A stretch of DNA of 64,000 nucleotides from Clostridiaceae bacterium AM27-36LB (lineage in GTDB: Bacteria > Bacillota > Clostridia > Lachnospirales > Lachnospiraceae), in NCBI GenBank assembly GCA_003480725.1, contig QUJQ01000011.1, positions 1 through 64,000 of the forward strand, written 5' to 3'. Under the pieces are notes generated by a model. The model made no database searches and had not been told where the DNA came from. It worked only from the letters and a program-made list of their open reading frames with translations. Below, piece after piece: positions 42,301 to 50,822 of this stretch (position 1 is the first letter of the stretch; each line of letters starts with the position of its first letter). A program made the position numbers and the translations under genes.

Positions 42301-43937
42301 GGATCGCAAAGACCCGTCTGTCCACACCAGGTGTGAGCCTGATCTCTCCGCCGCCTCATCATGATATTTACTCCATCGAGGATCTGGCACAGCTGATCTA
42401 CGACCTGAAAAATGCAAACCCGAAGGCACGTATCTCTGTAAAACTGGTATCTGAAGCTGGCGTTGGTACGGTAGCAGCTGGTGTAGCAAAAGCAGGTGCA
42501 CAGGTTATCCTGATCTCTGGTTATGATGGAGGTACCGGTGCAGCTCCGGCAAGCTCCATTCACAATGCGGGACTTCCGTGGGAGCTTGGTCTTACCGAGA
42601 CTCATCAGACTCTGCTGATGAATGGTCTGAGAAATAAAGTTCGCATCGAGACAGATGGTAAACTTATGAGTGGTCGTGACGTAGCCATCGCAGCCATGCT
42701 GGGAGCAGAGGAATTTGGTTTTGCAACTGCTCCGCTGGTAACCATGGGATGCGTCATGATGCGTGTCTGCAACCTGGATACCTGTCCGGTGGGCGTTGCA
42801 ACTCAGAATCCGGAGCTTCGTAAGAGATTCCGCGGAAAACCGGAATATGTAGTAAATTTCATGAAATTTATCGCAGAAGAGCTGCGTGAATACATGGCAA
42901 AACTGGGAATCCGTACCATTGATGAACTGGTAGGCCGTTCTGATATGCTTTGCGTCAAAGAGGGCAGAACCGGAAGACAGGCAACCATTGACTTTAGCCG
43001 GATTCTTGATAACCCGTTTGCAGGAAAAGGTCAGAAAGTGATCTTTGATCCCAAACAGGTATATAACTTTGAACTGGAAAAGACTCTGGATGAGAAGGTC
43101 CTTATTAAAGAATTCAAATCTGCGCTGGAAAAAGGCCAGAAGAGAAGTATTGAGCTGGATGTAAGAAATACCAATCGTGCGTTTGGTACCATGTTTGGTT
43201 CTGAGATTACCAGCCATTATCCGGAAGGACTGCCGGAGGATACCTTTACTGTAAAATGTACCGGTGCCGGAGGACAGAGCTTTGGCGCATTCATCCCGAA
43301 AGGACTGACACTGGAGCTCGTAGGAGACTCCAATGACTACTTCGGAAAAGGACTTTCCGGTGGTAAACTGATCGTGTATCCTCCGAAGGGAATTACCTAT
43401 AAGGAAGATGAGAATATCATCATCGGTAATGTAGCACTGTATGGAGCTACCAGTGGTAAAGCCTATATTAACGGTGTGGCAGGTGAGCGTTTCTGCGTCA
43501 GAAACTCCGGAGCACATGCAGTGGTAGAAGGTACCGGCGATCATGGATGTGAGTACATGACCGGTGGATGCGTGGTCATCCTTGGAAAAGTCGGCAAAAA
43601 CTTTGCAGCCGGTATGAGCGGCGGTGTGGCTTATGTGCTGGATGAAGATTGTGACTTGTACATGAAGGTGAATAAATCCATGATAACGCTGGAAGAAGTC
43701 ACCAATAAATATGATGTGCAGGAACTCAAAGATATGATCCAGGAGCATGTGGCTTACACTAACTCTGAAAAAGGTAACCTGATCCTCGATAACTTTGAAC
43801 AGTATCTGCCGAAATTCAAGAAGATCATTCCGAATGATTACAAGAAGATGTTAAGTCTGATCGTTCAGATGGAAGAAAAAGGTATGAATACCGAGCAGGC
43901 ACAGATCGAAGCATTCTACGCGATCAAGAGAGGTTAG
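39384..43937 (+). CDS. gltB: Glutamate synthase large subunit
   Basis: A 1517-aa enzyme that makes two glutamates from glutamine and 2-oxoglutarate, using electrons passed on by GltD. A 24-residue propeptide precedes the glutaminase nucleophile Cys25 (DNCGIGA). The order is glutamine amidotransferase (25-430), central domain, FMN/synthase domain (about 830-1210), and the GXGXG beta-helix at the end (about 1290-1440). The 3Fe-4S cluster Cys residues are seen in CVMMRVCNLDTCPVG. AAAGG is the ribosome binding site. It is followed by gltD after 13 bp. Confidence 0.97.
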   Translation: MKEQRSQECPEQQGMYDPSFEHDNCGIGAVVNIKGIKSHKTVEDALSIVENLEHRAGKDAEGKTGDGVGIMVQISHKFFSKECAKLGIELGGEREYGIGMFFLPQDELKRNQAKKMFEIIVEKEGMNFLGWREVTTNPKVLGSKALEKMPSIMQAFIQKPEDVEKGLDFDRKLYIARRVFEQSIEDTYVVSCSSRTLIYKGMFLVGQLRSFFQDLQSPDYESAIALVHSRFSTNTMPSWERAHPYRFLVHNGEINTIKGNADKMLAREETVESEHLKGEFHKILPVISASGSDSAMLDNTLEFLVMSGMDLALAVMILIPEPWLNNRTMSQKKKDFYQYYATMMEPWDGPASILFTDGDVMGAVLDRNGLRPSRYYVTTDDQLILSSEVGVLDIDPSRIVEKERLHPGKMLLVDTKQGKIIDDDELKEYYANRQPYGEWLDHNLVNLSDLKIPNQRIEEYTPEERARLQKAFGYNYEDVRNSIMSMASNGSEATSAMGIDVPLAVLSEHHQPLFNYFKQLFAQVTNPPIDAIREKIVTSTTIYVGKAGNLLEAKQENCCVMRINNPILTETDLLKIKNMKKPGFKVEVLPIIYYKNTSLEKAIDRLFVEADRAYRDGVNILILSDRGVDENHVAIPSLLAVSALQQHLVRTKKRTSVSIILESGEPREVHHFATLLGYGACAVNPYLAHESIHELIDKKILNKDYYAAVADYDQAVINGIVKIASKMGISTIQSYLGSKIFEAIGINKEVVDRYFTNTVSRIGGIGLKEIGEQVELMHSSAFDPLGLTTSTALNSLGLHKERSGGEEHLYNPRTISLLQQSTREGNYNLFKQYTSLVDGENNHGQLRTLLDFKYPKKGIPLEEVESVESIVTRFKTGAMSYGSISQEAHECLAIAMNQLHGKSNTGEGGESIERLTVGSDGLNKCSAIKQVASGRFGVTSRYLVSAQEIQIKMAQGAKPGEGGHLPGGKVYPWIAKTRLSTPGVSLISPPPHHDIYSIEDLAQLIYDLKNANPKARISVKLVSEAGVGTVAAGVAKAGAQVILISGYDGGTGAAPASSIHNAGLPWELGLTETHQTLLMNGLRNKVRIETDGKLMSGRDVAIAAMLGAEEFGFATAPLVTMGCVMMRVCNLDTCPVGVATQNPELRKRFRGKPEYVVNFMKFIAEELREYMAKLGIRTIDELVGRSDMLCVKEGRTGRQATIDFSRILDNPFAGKGQKVIFDPKQVYNFELEKTLDEKVLIKEFKSALEKGQKRSIELDVRNTNRAFGTMFGSEITSHYPEGLPEDTFTVKCTGAGGQSFGAFIPKGLTLELVGDSNDYFGKGLSGGKLIVYPPKGITYKEDENIIIGNVALYGATSGKAYINGVAGERFCVRNSGAHAVVEGTGDHGCEYMTGGCVVILGKVGKNFAAGMSGGVAYVLDEDCDLYMKVNKSMITLEEVTNKYDVQELKDMIQEHVAYTNSEKGNLILDNFEQYLPKFKKIIPNDYKKMLSLIVQMEEKGMNTEQAQIEAFYAIKRG

Positions 43938-43950
43938 GAGGTACAGGCAA

Positions 43951-45435
43951 ATGGGAAAACCAACAGGCTTTTTGGAATATGAGCGCAAAAATGCAAAAGC
44001 AGAAGCGCCGTTAGAGAGAATCAAACATTTTAATGAATTTCATACACCGCTGTCCCACGAGGAACAACAGAAACAGGGAGCCAGATGTATGGCATGTGGT
44101 GTTCCGTTCTGCCAGGCAGGACAGATGCTGGGCGGTATGATGTCCGGCTGTCCGCTGCAGAACCTGGTGCCTGAATGGAATGATCTGGTATATCTGGGCA
44201 ACTGGGAGGAAGCATATTACCGTCTGTCCAGTACCAGCAACTTCCCGGAGTTCACCGGCCGTGTGTGCCCGGGACTCTGCGAGGCTGCCTGTACCTGTAA
44301 TCTGAATGGTGATCCGGTAGGAACCAAAAGTAATGAGCTGGCTATTATTGAAAATGCATATAAGATGGGCTATGCCCATGCAAGACCACCGAAGGTCCGT
44401 AGCGGGAAGAAAGTAGCAGTCATCGGAAGCGGACCTTCCGGTCTGGCAACAGCCGATCAGCTGAACCGCAGAGGACATTCTGTCACTGTTTACGAGCGCC
44501 GCGACCGTGTGGGCGGACTGCTCATGTACGGAATTCCCAACATGAAGCTGGAAAAGCATATTGTTGAGAGAAAGATCAACATCATGAAGGAAGAAGGCGT
44601 GACCTTTGTGACCAACTGCAATGTAGGTGTGGATGTGAAGGCAGAGCAGCTTCTGAAAGAGTATGACAGAGTGGTTCTGTGCTGCGGAGCTGCCAATCCA
44701 AGAGATATTAAAGCTCCGGGCCGTGATGCCAAGGGTATCTATTTTGCGGTGGACTTCCTGACGGCTACCACCAAGAGTCTTCTGGATTCCAATTTTGCAG
44801 ATAAAAAATTCATTCCGGCAGAAGGGAAGAATGTACTTGTCATTGGCGGTGGTGATACCGGAAATGACTGTGTAGGTACTTCGATCCGTCTGGGCTGCAA
44901 ATCTGTGACACAGCTGGAGATGATGCCGAAGCTTCCGGATACCAGAGCAGAGAACAATCCGTGGCCTATCTGGCCGAGAGTCTGCAAGACCGATTATGGT
45001 CAGCAGGAGGCTATTGCCAAATTTGGTCATGATCCGCGGATCTATCAGACCACTGTTCAGGAATTTATCAAGGACAAGAATGGTAATGTGAAGCAGGCGA
45101 AGATCGTCAAGCTTGAGAGCAAAAAGGACGAGAAGACCGGACGTATGATGATGGTGCCAGTTGAAGGAAGCGAGTTCCTTCTGGATGTGGATCTGGTGCT
45201 GATCGCCGCAGGTTTTCTGGGAAGTCAGGAATATGTGACGAAGGCATTCGGTGTTAATGTGGATGGAAGAACCAATGTAGCCACCGATCCGGGCAAACAT
45301 GCCACCAATGTGAAAAATGTCTTCACCGCAGGCGATATGCATATGGGTCAGTCACTGGTCGTTCGTGCGATCCGTGAAGGAAGAGACGTCGCAAGAGAAG
45401 TGGATGAGTCATTGATGGGATATACAAATCTGTAA
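43951..45435 (+). CDS. gltD: Glutamate synthase small subunit
   Basis: A 494-aa flavoprotein that takes electrons from NADPH and feeds them through iron-sulfur clusters to GltB. N-terminal Cys groups: CMACGVPFC (about 47-55) and CPGLCEAACTC (about 107-117). The FAD site is VIGSGPSGLATA (about 156-167) and the NADPH site VIGGGDTGNDC (about 301-311). Operon with gltB; the strong terminator at 45493-45541 ends the unit. Confidence 0.97.
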   Translation: MGKPTGFLEYERKNAKAEAPLERIKHFNEFHTPLSHEEQQKQGARCMACGVPFCQAGQMLGGMMSGCPLQNLVPEWNDLVYLGNWEEAYYRLSSTSNFPEFTGRVCPGLCEAACTCNLNGDPVGTKSNELAIIENAYKMGYAHARPPKVRSGKKVAVIGSGPSGLATADQLNRRGHSVTVYERRDRVGGLLMYGIPNMKLEKHIVERKINIMKEEGVTFVTNCNVGVDVKAEQLLKEYDRVVLCCGAANPRDIKAPGRDAKGIYFAVDFLTATTKSLLDSNFADKKFIPAEGKNVLVIGGGDTGNDCVGTSIRLGCKSVTQLEMMPKLPDTRAENNPWPIWPRVCKTDYGQQEAIAKFGHDPRIYQTTVQEFIKDKNGNVKQAKIVKLESKKDEKTGRMMMVPVEGSEFLLDVDLVLIAAGFLGSQEYVTKAFGVNVDGRTNVATDPGKHATNVKNVFTAGDMHMGQSLVVRAIREGRDVAREVDESLMGYTNL

Positions 45436-45492
45436 AAAGCTGTAAAGAAACTGTAAAGACAAATTCATACTGTGAAAATGACTTTCAAAATT

Positions 45493-45541
45493 GCCGGGAC
45501 TGTACTATAATAAATAATAGTACGGTTCCGGCATTTGTTTT
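45493..45541 (+). terminator. Terminator after gltD
   Basis: A long stem of GCCGGGACTGTACTAT with ATAGTACGGTTCCGGC (45493-45532), with a mismatch or two, followed by ATTTGTTTT. Confidence 0.8.
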
Positions 45542-45567
45542 GCAGGACTGGAGAAAGGTGGTCATAT

Positions 45568-46797
45568 ATGGACGAAAAATGGAAAGATTATTTCTATAAA
45601 GGTGCCGCAGTATTTTTAACGGTTGCCATGTGTATATTGTTTTTTTTCGTGGTATTCCGATTTGATGATCTGCGAAAATATATTGGGATAGTGATCAAGA
45701 TCCTGATGCCGTTTATCTACGGAGGGGTAATTGCCTATCTTCTATCGCCGGTGTGCGGTTGGTTTGAACGGCATCTGGCAGATCTGGCAGCTCTGGATAA
45801 AAAACCGGAGAAGACAGCAGAAAAATACCGGAAATTTTTTAAAGGGATTTCCATTCTTTTGAGCCTGCTGTTGTTCTGCCTGATTATCTATGCATTAGTA
45901 GCTATGCTGGTTCCGCAGGTGATCAACAGTATTCTGCTCCTGGTAGAAGCCATGCCTGGATACATACAGACGGTCAGCGACTGGATCGAAAAGCTTGTGC
46001 AGGACAATCCGGTTATGTTAAGCTATGTGGAGCAGTATTCTGCAGACATTATGGAGAGTGTGCAGAATTTTGCAAAGGTGCATCTGTTGCCGAATATTAA
46101 CAATATCATCAGCGGTGTGTCTGCCAGCCTGTGGACCATGGTGACTATGGTGAAAAATCTTGGTATTGGTCTGATCGTAGCAGTGTATTTATTAAATAGT
46201 CGAAAGATATTCCGCAGACAGACAAAGCTGGTGATTCACGCATTGCTTCCATATAAGGAGTATCCGCCTAAAAAGAACGGAAAGCCAGTAGAACAGAGGG
46301 CAGACTGGATGATCCGGGAACTTCATATTCTGAATGTATATCTGGGTGGATTTATTAAAGGAAAGCTTCTGGATTCTCTGATCATTGGTTTGATCTGTAT
46401 GGTGTTCACAGCTTGTACCAATATGCCTTATGCGGTACTGATCAGTGTGGTGATAGGAGTGACGAACATCATTCCTTTCTTCGGACCATTTATCGGAGCA
46501 ATCCCCAGTGCAATCCTGATTCTGATGGTCAGCCCGATCCAATGTGTGTATTTTGTTATTTTTGTTATTATCCTTCAGCAGTTTGACGGAAATATTCTGG
46601 GACCGAAGATCCTTGGAAACACTACGAATTTGAGCAGTTTCTGGGTATTGTTTGCGATTTTGCTATTCGGCGGAGTATTTGGAATCGTTGGAATGGTCAT
46701 TGGGGTACCGGTATTTGCATTTATTTACCAGCTGATCCGGGAGTGGGTCCTTGACCGACTGGAAGAACAAAAGCTGCAGACACAGAAAAAAGAGTAA
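45568..46797 (+). CDS. AI-2E family (PerM-like) permease
   Basis: A 409-aa membrane protein. I start at the ATG at 45568 with AAAGGTGG before it; an upstream TTG/ATG start has no ribosome binding site and overlaps the terminator. Seven to eight spans in the typical order: two at the N-terminus, a long amphipathic extracytoplasmic stretch (about 125-185), then four to five near the C-terminus. The family motif NIIPFFGPFIGAIPS is at about 311-325. Family members export autoinducer-like molecules or Na+; substrate unknown here. Confidence 0.9.
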   Translation: MDEKWKDYFYKGAAVFLTVAMCILFFFVVFRFDDLRKYIGIVIKILMPFIYGGVIAYLLSPVCGWFERHLADLAALDKKPEKTAEKYRKFFKGISILLSLLLFCLIIYALVAMLVPQVINSILLLVEAMPGYIQTVSDWIEKLVQDNPVMLSYVEQYSADIMESVQNFAKVHLLPNINNIISGVSASLWTMVTMVKNLGIGLIVAVYLLNSRKIFRRQTKLVIHALLPYKEYPPKKNGKPVEQRADWMIRELHILNVYLGGFIKGKLLDSLIIGLICMVFTACTNMPYAVLISVVIGVTNIIPFFGPFIGAIPSAILILMVSPIQCVYFVIFVIILQQFDGNILGPKILGNTTNLSSFWVLFAILLFGGVFGIVGMVIGVPVFAFIYQLIREWVLDRLEEQKLQTQKKE

Positions 46798-46850
46798 GCA
46801 GCCGCAGGCGCTGATTCATATACTAAAAAAAAGAACAACAGGAGGCTGTC

Positions 46851-47744
46851 ATGAAAAACATTATTGAACATGAAATCAGTCAGATTACAAAAAGCATTCT
46901 GGATGATTATGGAACTGGAAGAAACATTGATAAAATGGATCTTTTCAACCAGCCAAGCAAAGAGGAAATTATCGCTATTGTGGAGGATCTGTTAAAGATC
47001 GTCTATCCAGGATATTACAGAGATCGCTCTTATAAAATATATAACATTAAAAGCAATTCTACAGTGACGATCGAAGATGTGGCTTATCATCTGAATAAAC
47101 AGATCTTGCTGGCATTGAAATACACAGCAAAAGAAGAAAATGATGTAGAAAAATTAACCGAACAGGCAGAAAAAGATACGGTTACATTCCTGAAGAAGAT
47201 TCCAGATGTCCGTGCTATGCTGGAGACCGATCTGGAGGCAGCTTTTCAGGGAGACCCGGCTGCAAAATACAGAGATGAGATCATCCTGTCTTATCCGGGT
47301 ATGTTTGCGATTACCGTCAATCGTCTGGCTCATGAGCTGTTCCTGCTGGAAGTGCCGCTGATCCCGCGTATCATGACCGAATATGCCCATAGCATCACAG
47401 GTATTGACATCCATCCGGGAGCAACCATTGGAAAATATTTCTTTATCGACCATGGTACTGGTGTGGTAGTTGGAGAGACAACGGTCATCGGTGATCGTGT
47501 AAAGATCTATCAGGGTGTGACTCTTGGTGCACTGTCCACAAGAGGAGGACAGAAGCTGCGGGATGTTCGGCGTCATCCGACCATTGAGGATGATGTGACG
47601 ATTTATTCCGGGGCATCCATTCTTGGTGGTGAAACCGTTGTCGGAAAGAATTCCGTCATCGGCAGTAACGTGTTTATCACCAGTTCGATTCCTGCAGATA
47701 CCAAAGTCAGCATGAAAGACCAGGATCTGCGCTGGGGACAGTAA
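46851..47744 (+). CDS. cysE: Serine O-acetyltransferase (EpsC type)
   Basis: A 297-aa enzyme that acetylates serine with acetyl-CoA, the first step of cysteine synthesis. The N-terminal helical SATase domain (1-180) is longer than in E. coli CysE. The left-handed beta-helix has hexapeptide repeats (IHPGATIGKYFFIDHGTGVVVGE region, about 185-207) with catalytic His in IDHGTG. It stands alone with a good AGGAGG ribosome binding site. Confidence 0.93.
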   Translation: MKNIIEHEISQITKSILDDYGTGRNIDKMDLFNQPSKEEIIAIVEDLLKIVYPGYYRDRSYKIYNIKSNSTVTIEDVAYHLNKQILLALKYTAKEENDVEKLTEQAEKDTVTFLKKIPDVRAMLETDLEAAFQGDPAAKYRDEIILSYPGMFAITVNRLAHELFLLEVPLIPRIMTEYAHSITGIDIHPGATIGKYFFIDHGTGVVVGETTVIGDRVKIYQGVTLGALSTRGGQKLRDVRRHPTIEDDVTIYSGASILGGETVVGKNSVIGSNVFITSSIPADTKVSMKDQDLRWGQ

Positions 47745-47765
47745 TTATAAAAATATTGTAAATTA

Positions 47766-47792
47766 TTAGCACTCACTCACAATGAGTGCTAA
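47766..47792. promoter_or_regulatory. CIRCE operator (HrcA site)
   Basis: TTAGCACTC, nine bases, GAGTGCTAA: a perfect match to the CIRCE consensus, the binding site of the heat-shock repressor HrcA. It lies directly upstream of the -35 box of htpG. Confidence 0.95.
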
Positions 47793-47799
47793 AATTTTC

Positions 47800-47828
47800 T
47801 TGACATTTACATAAGTTGGGATTATAGT
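47800..47828 (+). promoter_or_regulatory. Sigma-A promoter of htpG
   Basis: TTGACA (47800-47805), 17-bp spacer, TATAGT (47823-47828). The 5' leader before the htpG ATG is about 70 nt. Confidence 0.9.
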
Positions 47829-47903
47829 ACTGTTAACGCATAGATAGAACAGTCATTTGTAAGGTGAATGGCTGTATTTTGAGAAAGAAAGGCAGTGTAT
47901 AGC

Positions 47904-49979
47904 ATGAGCGAAAGACATGGATCACTTTCCATTAACAGTGACAATATTTTCCCGATTATTAAGAAATGGTTGTATTCAGACCATGATATTTTCTTCCGTG
48001 AGCTGATCTCCAACGGATGTGATGCAATCACAAAGCTGAAGAAGCTGGATATGATGGGAGAGTACACTCTGCCTGAGAAATATAAAGCCCAGGTACAGGT
48101 ACTTGTGAATCCGGATGAAAAGACTTTGAAATTTATTGATAACGGTCTTGGTATGACGGCAGATGAGGTTGAAGAATATATCAATCAGATCGCATTTTCC
48201 GGCGCAACCGATTTCCTTGCACAGTATAAGGATAAGACGAACGAGGATCAGATCATCGGACATTTTGGTCTGGGATTCTATTCTGCATTTATGGTAGCAG
48301 ATGAGGTTCATATTGATACGCTTTCCTATAAAGAGGGAGCTGAACCGGTACACTGGGAGTGCGATGGTGGAACTGAGTATTCCATGGAGACCGGTAAGAG
48401 GACAGAAGTAGGTACAGAGATTACTCTGTTCCTGAATGAGGACAGTCTGGAATTTGCTAATGAATACCGCGCCCGCGAAGTCATCAGCAAGTATTGCTCT
48501 TTCATGCCAGTGGAGATTTTCCTTGCAAAGGAAAATGCACCGCAGGAGTACGAGACCATCGACGAGAGTGAACTGACAGAGGATGATGTAGTTGTTGAGC
48601 ATATCCATGTGGATGCCAAGACAGAAGAGATAGAGAATGAGGACGGAACCAAGGAGACCAAAGAAATCTCTCCGGCCAAGGAGCAGGTAAAGATCAACAA
48701 GAGACCGGTATCCTTAAGCGATCCGCATCCGCTGTGGACGAAACATCCGAATGAGTGCAGTGATGAAGATTATAAAGAATTTTACCGGAAAGTATTTATG
48801 GATTATAAGGAGCCTTTGTTCTGGATTCATCTGAATATGGACTATCCGTTTAACCTGAAAGGTATCCTGTACTTCCCGAAGATCAATATGGAGTATGAGT
48901 CTATTGAAGGAACGATCAAGCTTTATAACAATCAGGTGTTTATTGCTGACAATATCAAGGAAGTAATTCCAGAGTTCCTGATGCTGCTCAAAGGTGTCAT
49001 TGACTGTCCGGATCTTCCACTGAATGTATCCAGAAGTGCATTGCAGAATGATGGATTTGTAAAGAAGATCTCTGATTACATCACCAAGAAAGTAGCAGAC
49101 AAATTAAGCGGTATGTGCAAGACTGACCGTGAGAATTATGAGAAATACTGGGATGATATCAGTCCGTTCATCAAATTTGGCTGCATCAAGGACGAGAAGT
49201 TCTGTGAACGTATGATGGAGTATGTACTGTTCAAGGATCTGGATGGTAAATATACTACTATGAACGAGTACCTGGAAGCACAGAAACCGGCTGACGGAGA
49301 AGCAGAAACTGACAAGGCAGAAGAAAAGACGGAAGAGAAGGCAGATGAAAAGGCCGACGGTGAAGAGAAGGAAGTTCCGAAGACAACGATCTACTATGTG
49401 ACCGACGTGGTACAGCAGAGCCAGTATATCAATATGTTCCGTGAGCAGAAGATGAACGCAGTTGTTCTGAAGGATAACATTGATAATCCGTTTATCAGCC
49501 ATCTGGAAGCTAAGAATGAGAAGGTTAAATTCCAGCGTATTGATGCAGATGTAACCGATTCCATGAAGGAAGAGGTATCTGAAGAAGAACTGAAGGGTGA
49601 GACCGATGCACTGACAGCCCTGTTCAGAAAAGCATTGAACAATGACAAGCTGGAGGTTAAGGTAGAGAAGCTGAAGAATGTAAATGTTTCTTCTATGGTC
49701 ACACTCTCCGAAGAAAATCGCCGGATGCAGGATATGATGAAGATGTATAATATGTACGGAATGGATCCGTCTATGTTCGGAACCACGACTACACTGGTAC
49801 TCAATGCCAATAATGCACTGGTAAAATACCTGTTCGAGAATCCGGAAGGAGAGCACAGCAATATGATCTGCGAGCAGCTCTACGATCTGGCAATGATCAG
49901 TCATCAGCCGCTTTCACCGGAAGCAATGACCAAGTTTGTGAACAGAAGTAATGAAATCATGATGTTGTTGACGAAATAA
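47904..49979 (+). CDS. htpG: Chaperone HtpG (Hsp90)
   Basis: A 691-aa ATP-dependent chaperone. The start is the ATG at 47904, with AAAGG 11 nt upstream; a GTG at 47895 would be too close to it. GHKL ATPase motifs: FFRELISNGCDAI (about 28-40) with catalytic Glu, FIDNGLGMT (about 79-87) and GHFGLGFYSAF (about 119-129). The middle and C-terminal dimer domains follow. Residues about 465-495 are an Ala/Glu/Lys-rich acidic linker. CIRCE and a sigma-A promoter precede it; a strong terminator follows. Confidence 0.97.
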   Translation: MSERHGSLSINSDNIFPIIKKWLYSDHDIFFRELISNGCDAITKLKKLDMMGEYTLPEKYKAQVQVLVNPDEKTLKFIDNGLGMTADEVEEYINQIAFSGATDFLAQYKDKTNEDQIIGHFGLGFYSAFMVADEVHIDTLSYKEGAEPVHWECDGGTEYSMETGKRTEVGTEITLFLNEDSLEFANEYRAREVISKYCSFMPVEIFLAKENAPQEYETIDESELTEDDVVVEHIHVDAKTEEIENEDGTKETKEISPAKEQVKINKRPVSLSDPHPLWTKHPNECSDEDYKEFYRKVFMDYKEPLFWIHLNMDYPFNLKGILYFPKINMEYESIEGTIKLYNNQVFIADNIKEVIPEFLMLLKGVIDCPDLPLNVSRSALQNDGFVKKISDYITKKVADKLSGMCKTDRENYEKYWDDISPFIKFGCIKDEKFCERMMEYVLFKDLDGKYTTMNEYLEAQKPADGEAETDKAEEKTEEKADEKADGEEKEVPKTTIYYVTDVVQQSQYINMFREQKMNAVVLKDNIDNPFISHLEAKNEKVKFQRIDADVTDSMKEEVSEEELKGETDALTALFRKALNNDKLEVKVEKLKNVNVSSMVTLSEENRRMQDMMKMYNMYGMDPSMFGTTTTLVLNANNALVKYLFENPEGEHSNMICEQLYDLAMISHQPLSPEAMTKFVNRSNEIMMLLTK

Positions 49980-49996
49980 GTGACAACATTGCAAGA

Positions 49997-50035
49997 GCGA
50001 GCATAGAAATTATATGATTTCTATGCTCGCTTTTT
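49997..50035 (+). terminator. Terminator after htpG
   Basis: GCGAGCATAGAAAT (49997-50010) pairs perfectly with ATTTCTATGCTCGC (50017-50030), followed by T5. Confidence 0.93.
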
Positions 50036-50138
50036 ACATATCGTAACTTGTTAGAGATAATCTCATGAGTATATTTGCGGTAACGGCATACGAGCTCATA
50101 CGATTCCGCTGCTCTTCCTTGTGTGCGGTTAGTTGATT

Positions 50139-50636
50139 TTACATCAGCTCAAATGGAATCTCCTGCTGGCGGAGGAAGCGCTGCACCATTCCATCCCAGG
50201 CCTGGTCGATGGTTTTATCCATGGTGAATACAGTGAGTGAGGTTCCGGTGGTGCATTGGAGTGTTCTTCCATCGTAACGGATATTCAGCAGCAGACCACG
50301 GATCTGTTCCGGCGGGATGGATACGCCGGTCTGATGGAGCAGCTTTTCTGTATTGGAAGCAGACAGCTGGAAGGTAAAACGAAATGCCAAAGGGGTTCGT
50401 TTTCCTTTGATCAGCTCAAAACAGAAGGGACGGATTTCTTCCCAGTAAGCCAGCGAACGGTTGTCGATCTGTTCCTGCTCCTCGCCGGTATAATAAGCTT
50501 TTTGGAGCTGCCCGTCCATATGAAAGGTACAAAAAGTAGTAATACTTCCTTCCAGCAGAAGAAACCGGTCAAAGGATTCACTTAATAGTAATTTTTTCAT
50601 GAAATGCCGGATATCGGCAATCTGAAGTGCGATCAT
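50139..50636 (-). CDS. DUF5721-like protein
   Basis: A 165-aa soluble protein typical of Lachnospiraceae. It starts MIALQIADIRHFMKKLL and has the conserved EGSITTFCTFHMDGQ (about 29-43) and LLLNIRYDGRTLQCTTGTS (about 115-133). Function unknown. It is divergent from the molybdopterin-binding gene. GGAG lies just upstream on the minus strand. Confidence 0.75.
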   Translation of the reverse strand: MIALQIADIRHFMKKLLLSESFDRFLLLEGSITTFCTFHMDGQLQKAYYTGEEQEQIDNRSLAYWEEIRPFCFELIKGKRTPLAFRFTFQLSASNTEKLLHQTGVSIPPEQIRGLLLNIRYDGRTLQCTTGTSLTVFTMDKTIDQAWDGMVQRFLRQQEIPFELM

Positions 50637-50822
50637 GGAAAATCTCCTCTGAAATCATAGAATTTTGGTATAACAATTGTTGGGATCAAAATCCCTGTAC
50701 TCATATTGTAGTGGGATATGTCCGAAAAAGCAAGTATGGAAAAAAGAAGTGAAAGTTTACAATAGCTATGATAAACTAGAAGACAGATATGACAGCTCAA
50801 AAGAAGAGGAGGCAGAAGCAAT

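Noticed and set aside
41889..43748. A 619-codon open frame antisense to gltB, and similar long antisense frames at 40539-41807
   Set aside because: They lie fully opposite a well-conserved gene, are rich in His, Cys and Ile as typical for shadow frames, and have no ribosome binding site or domain.
44011..45342. A 443-codon open frame antisense to gltD
   Set aside because: Shadow of gltD; no start signal and no family.
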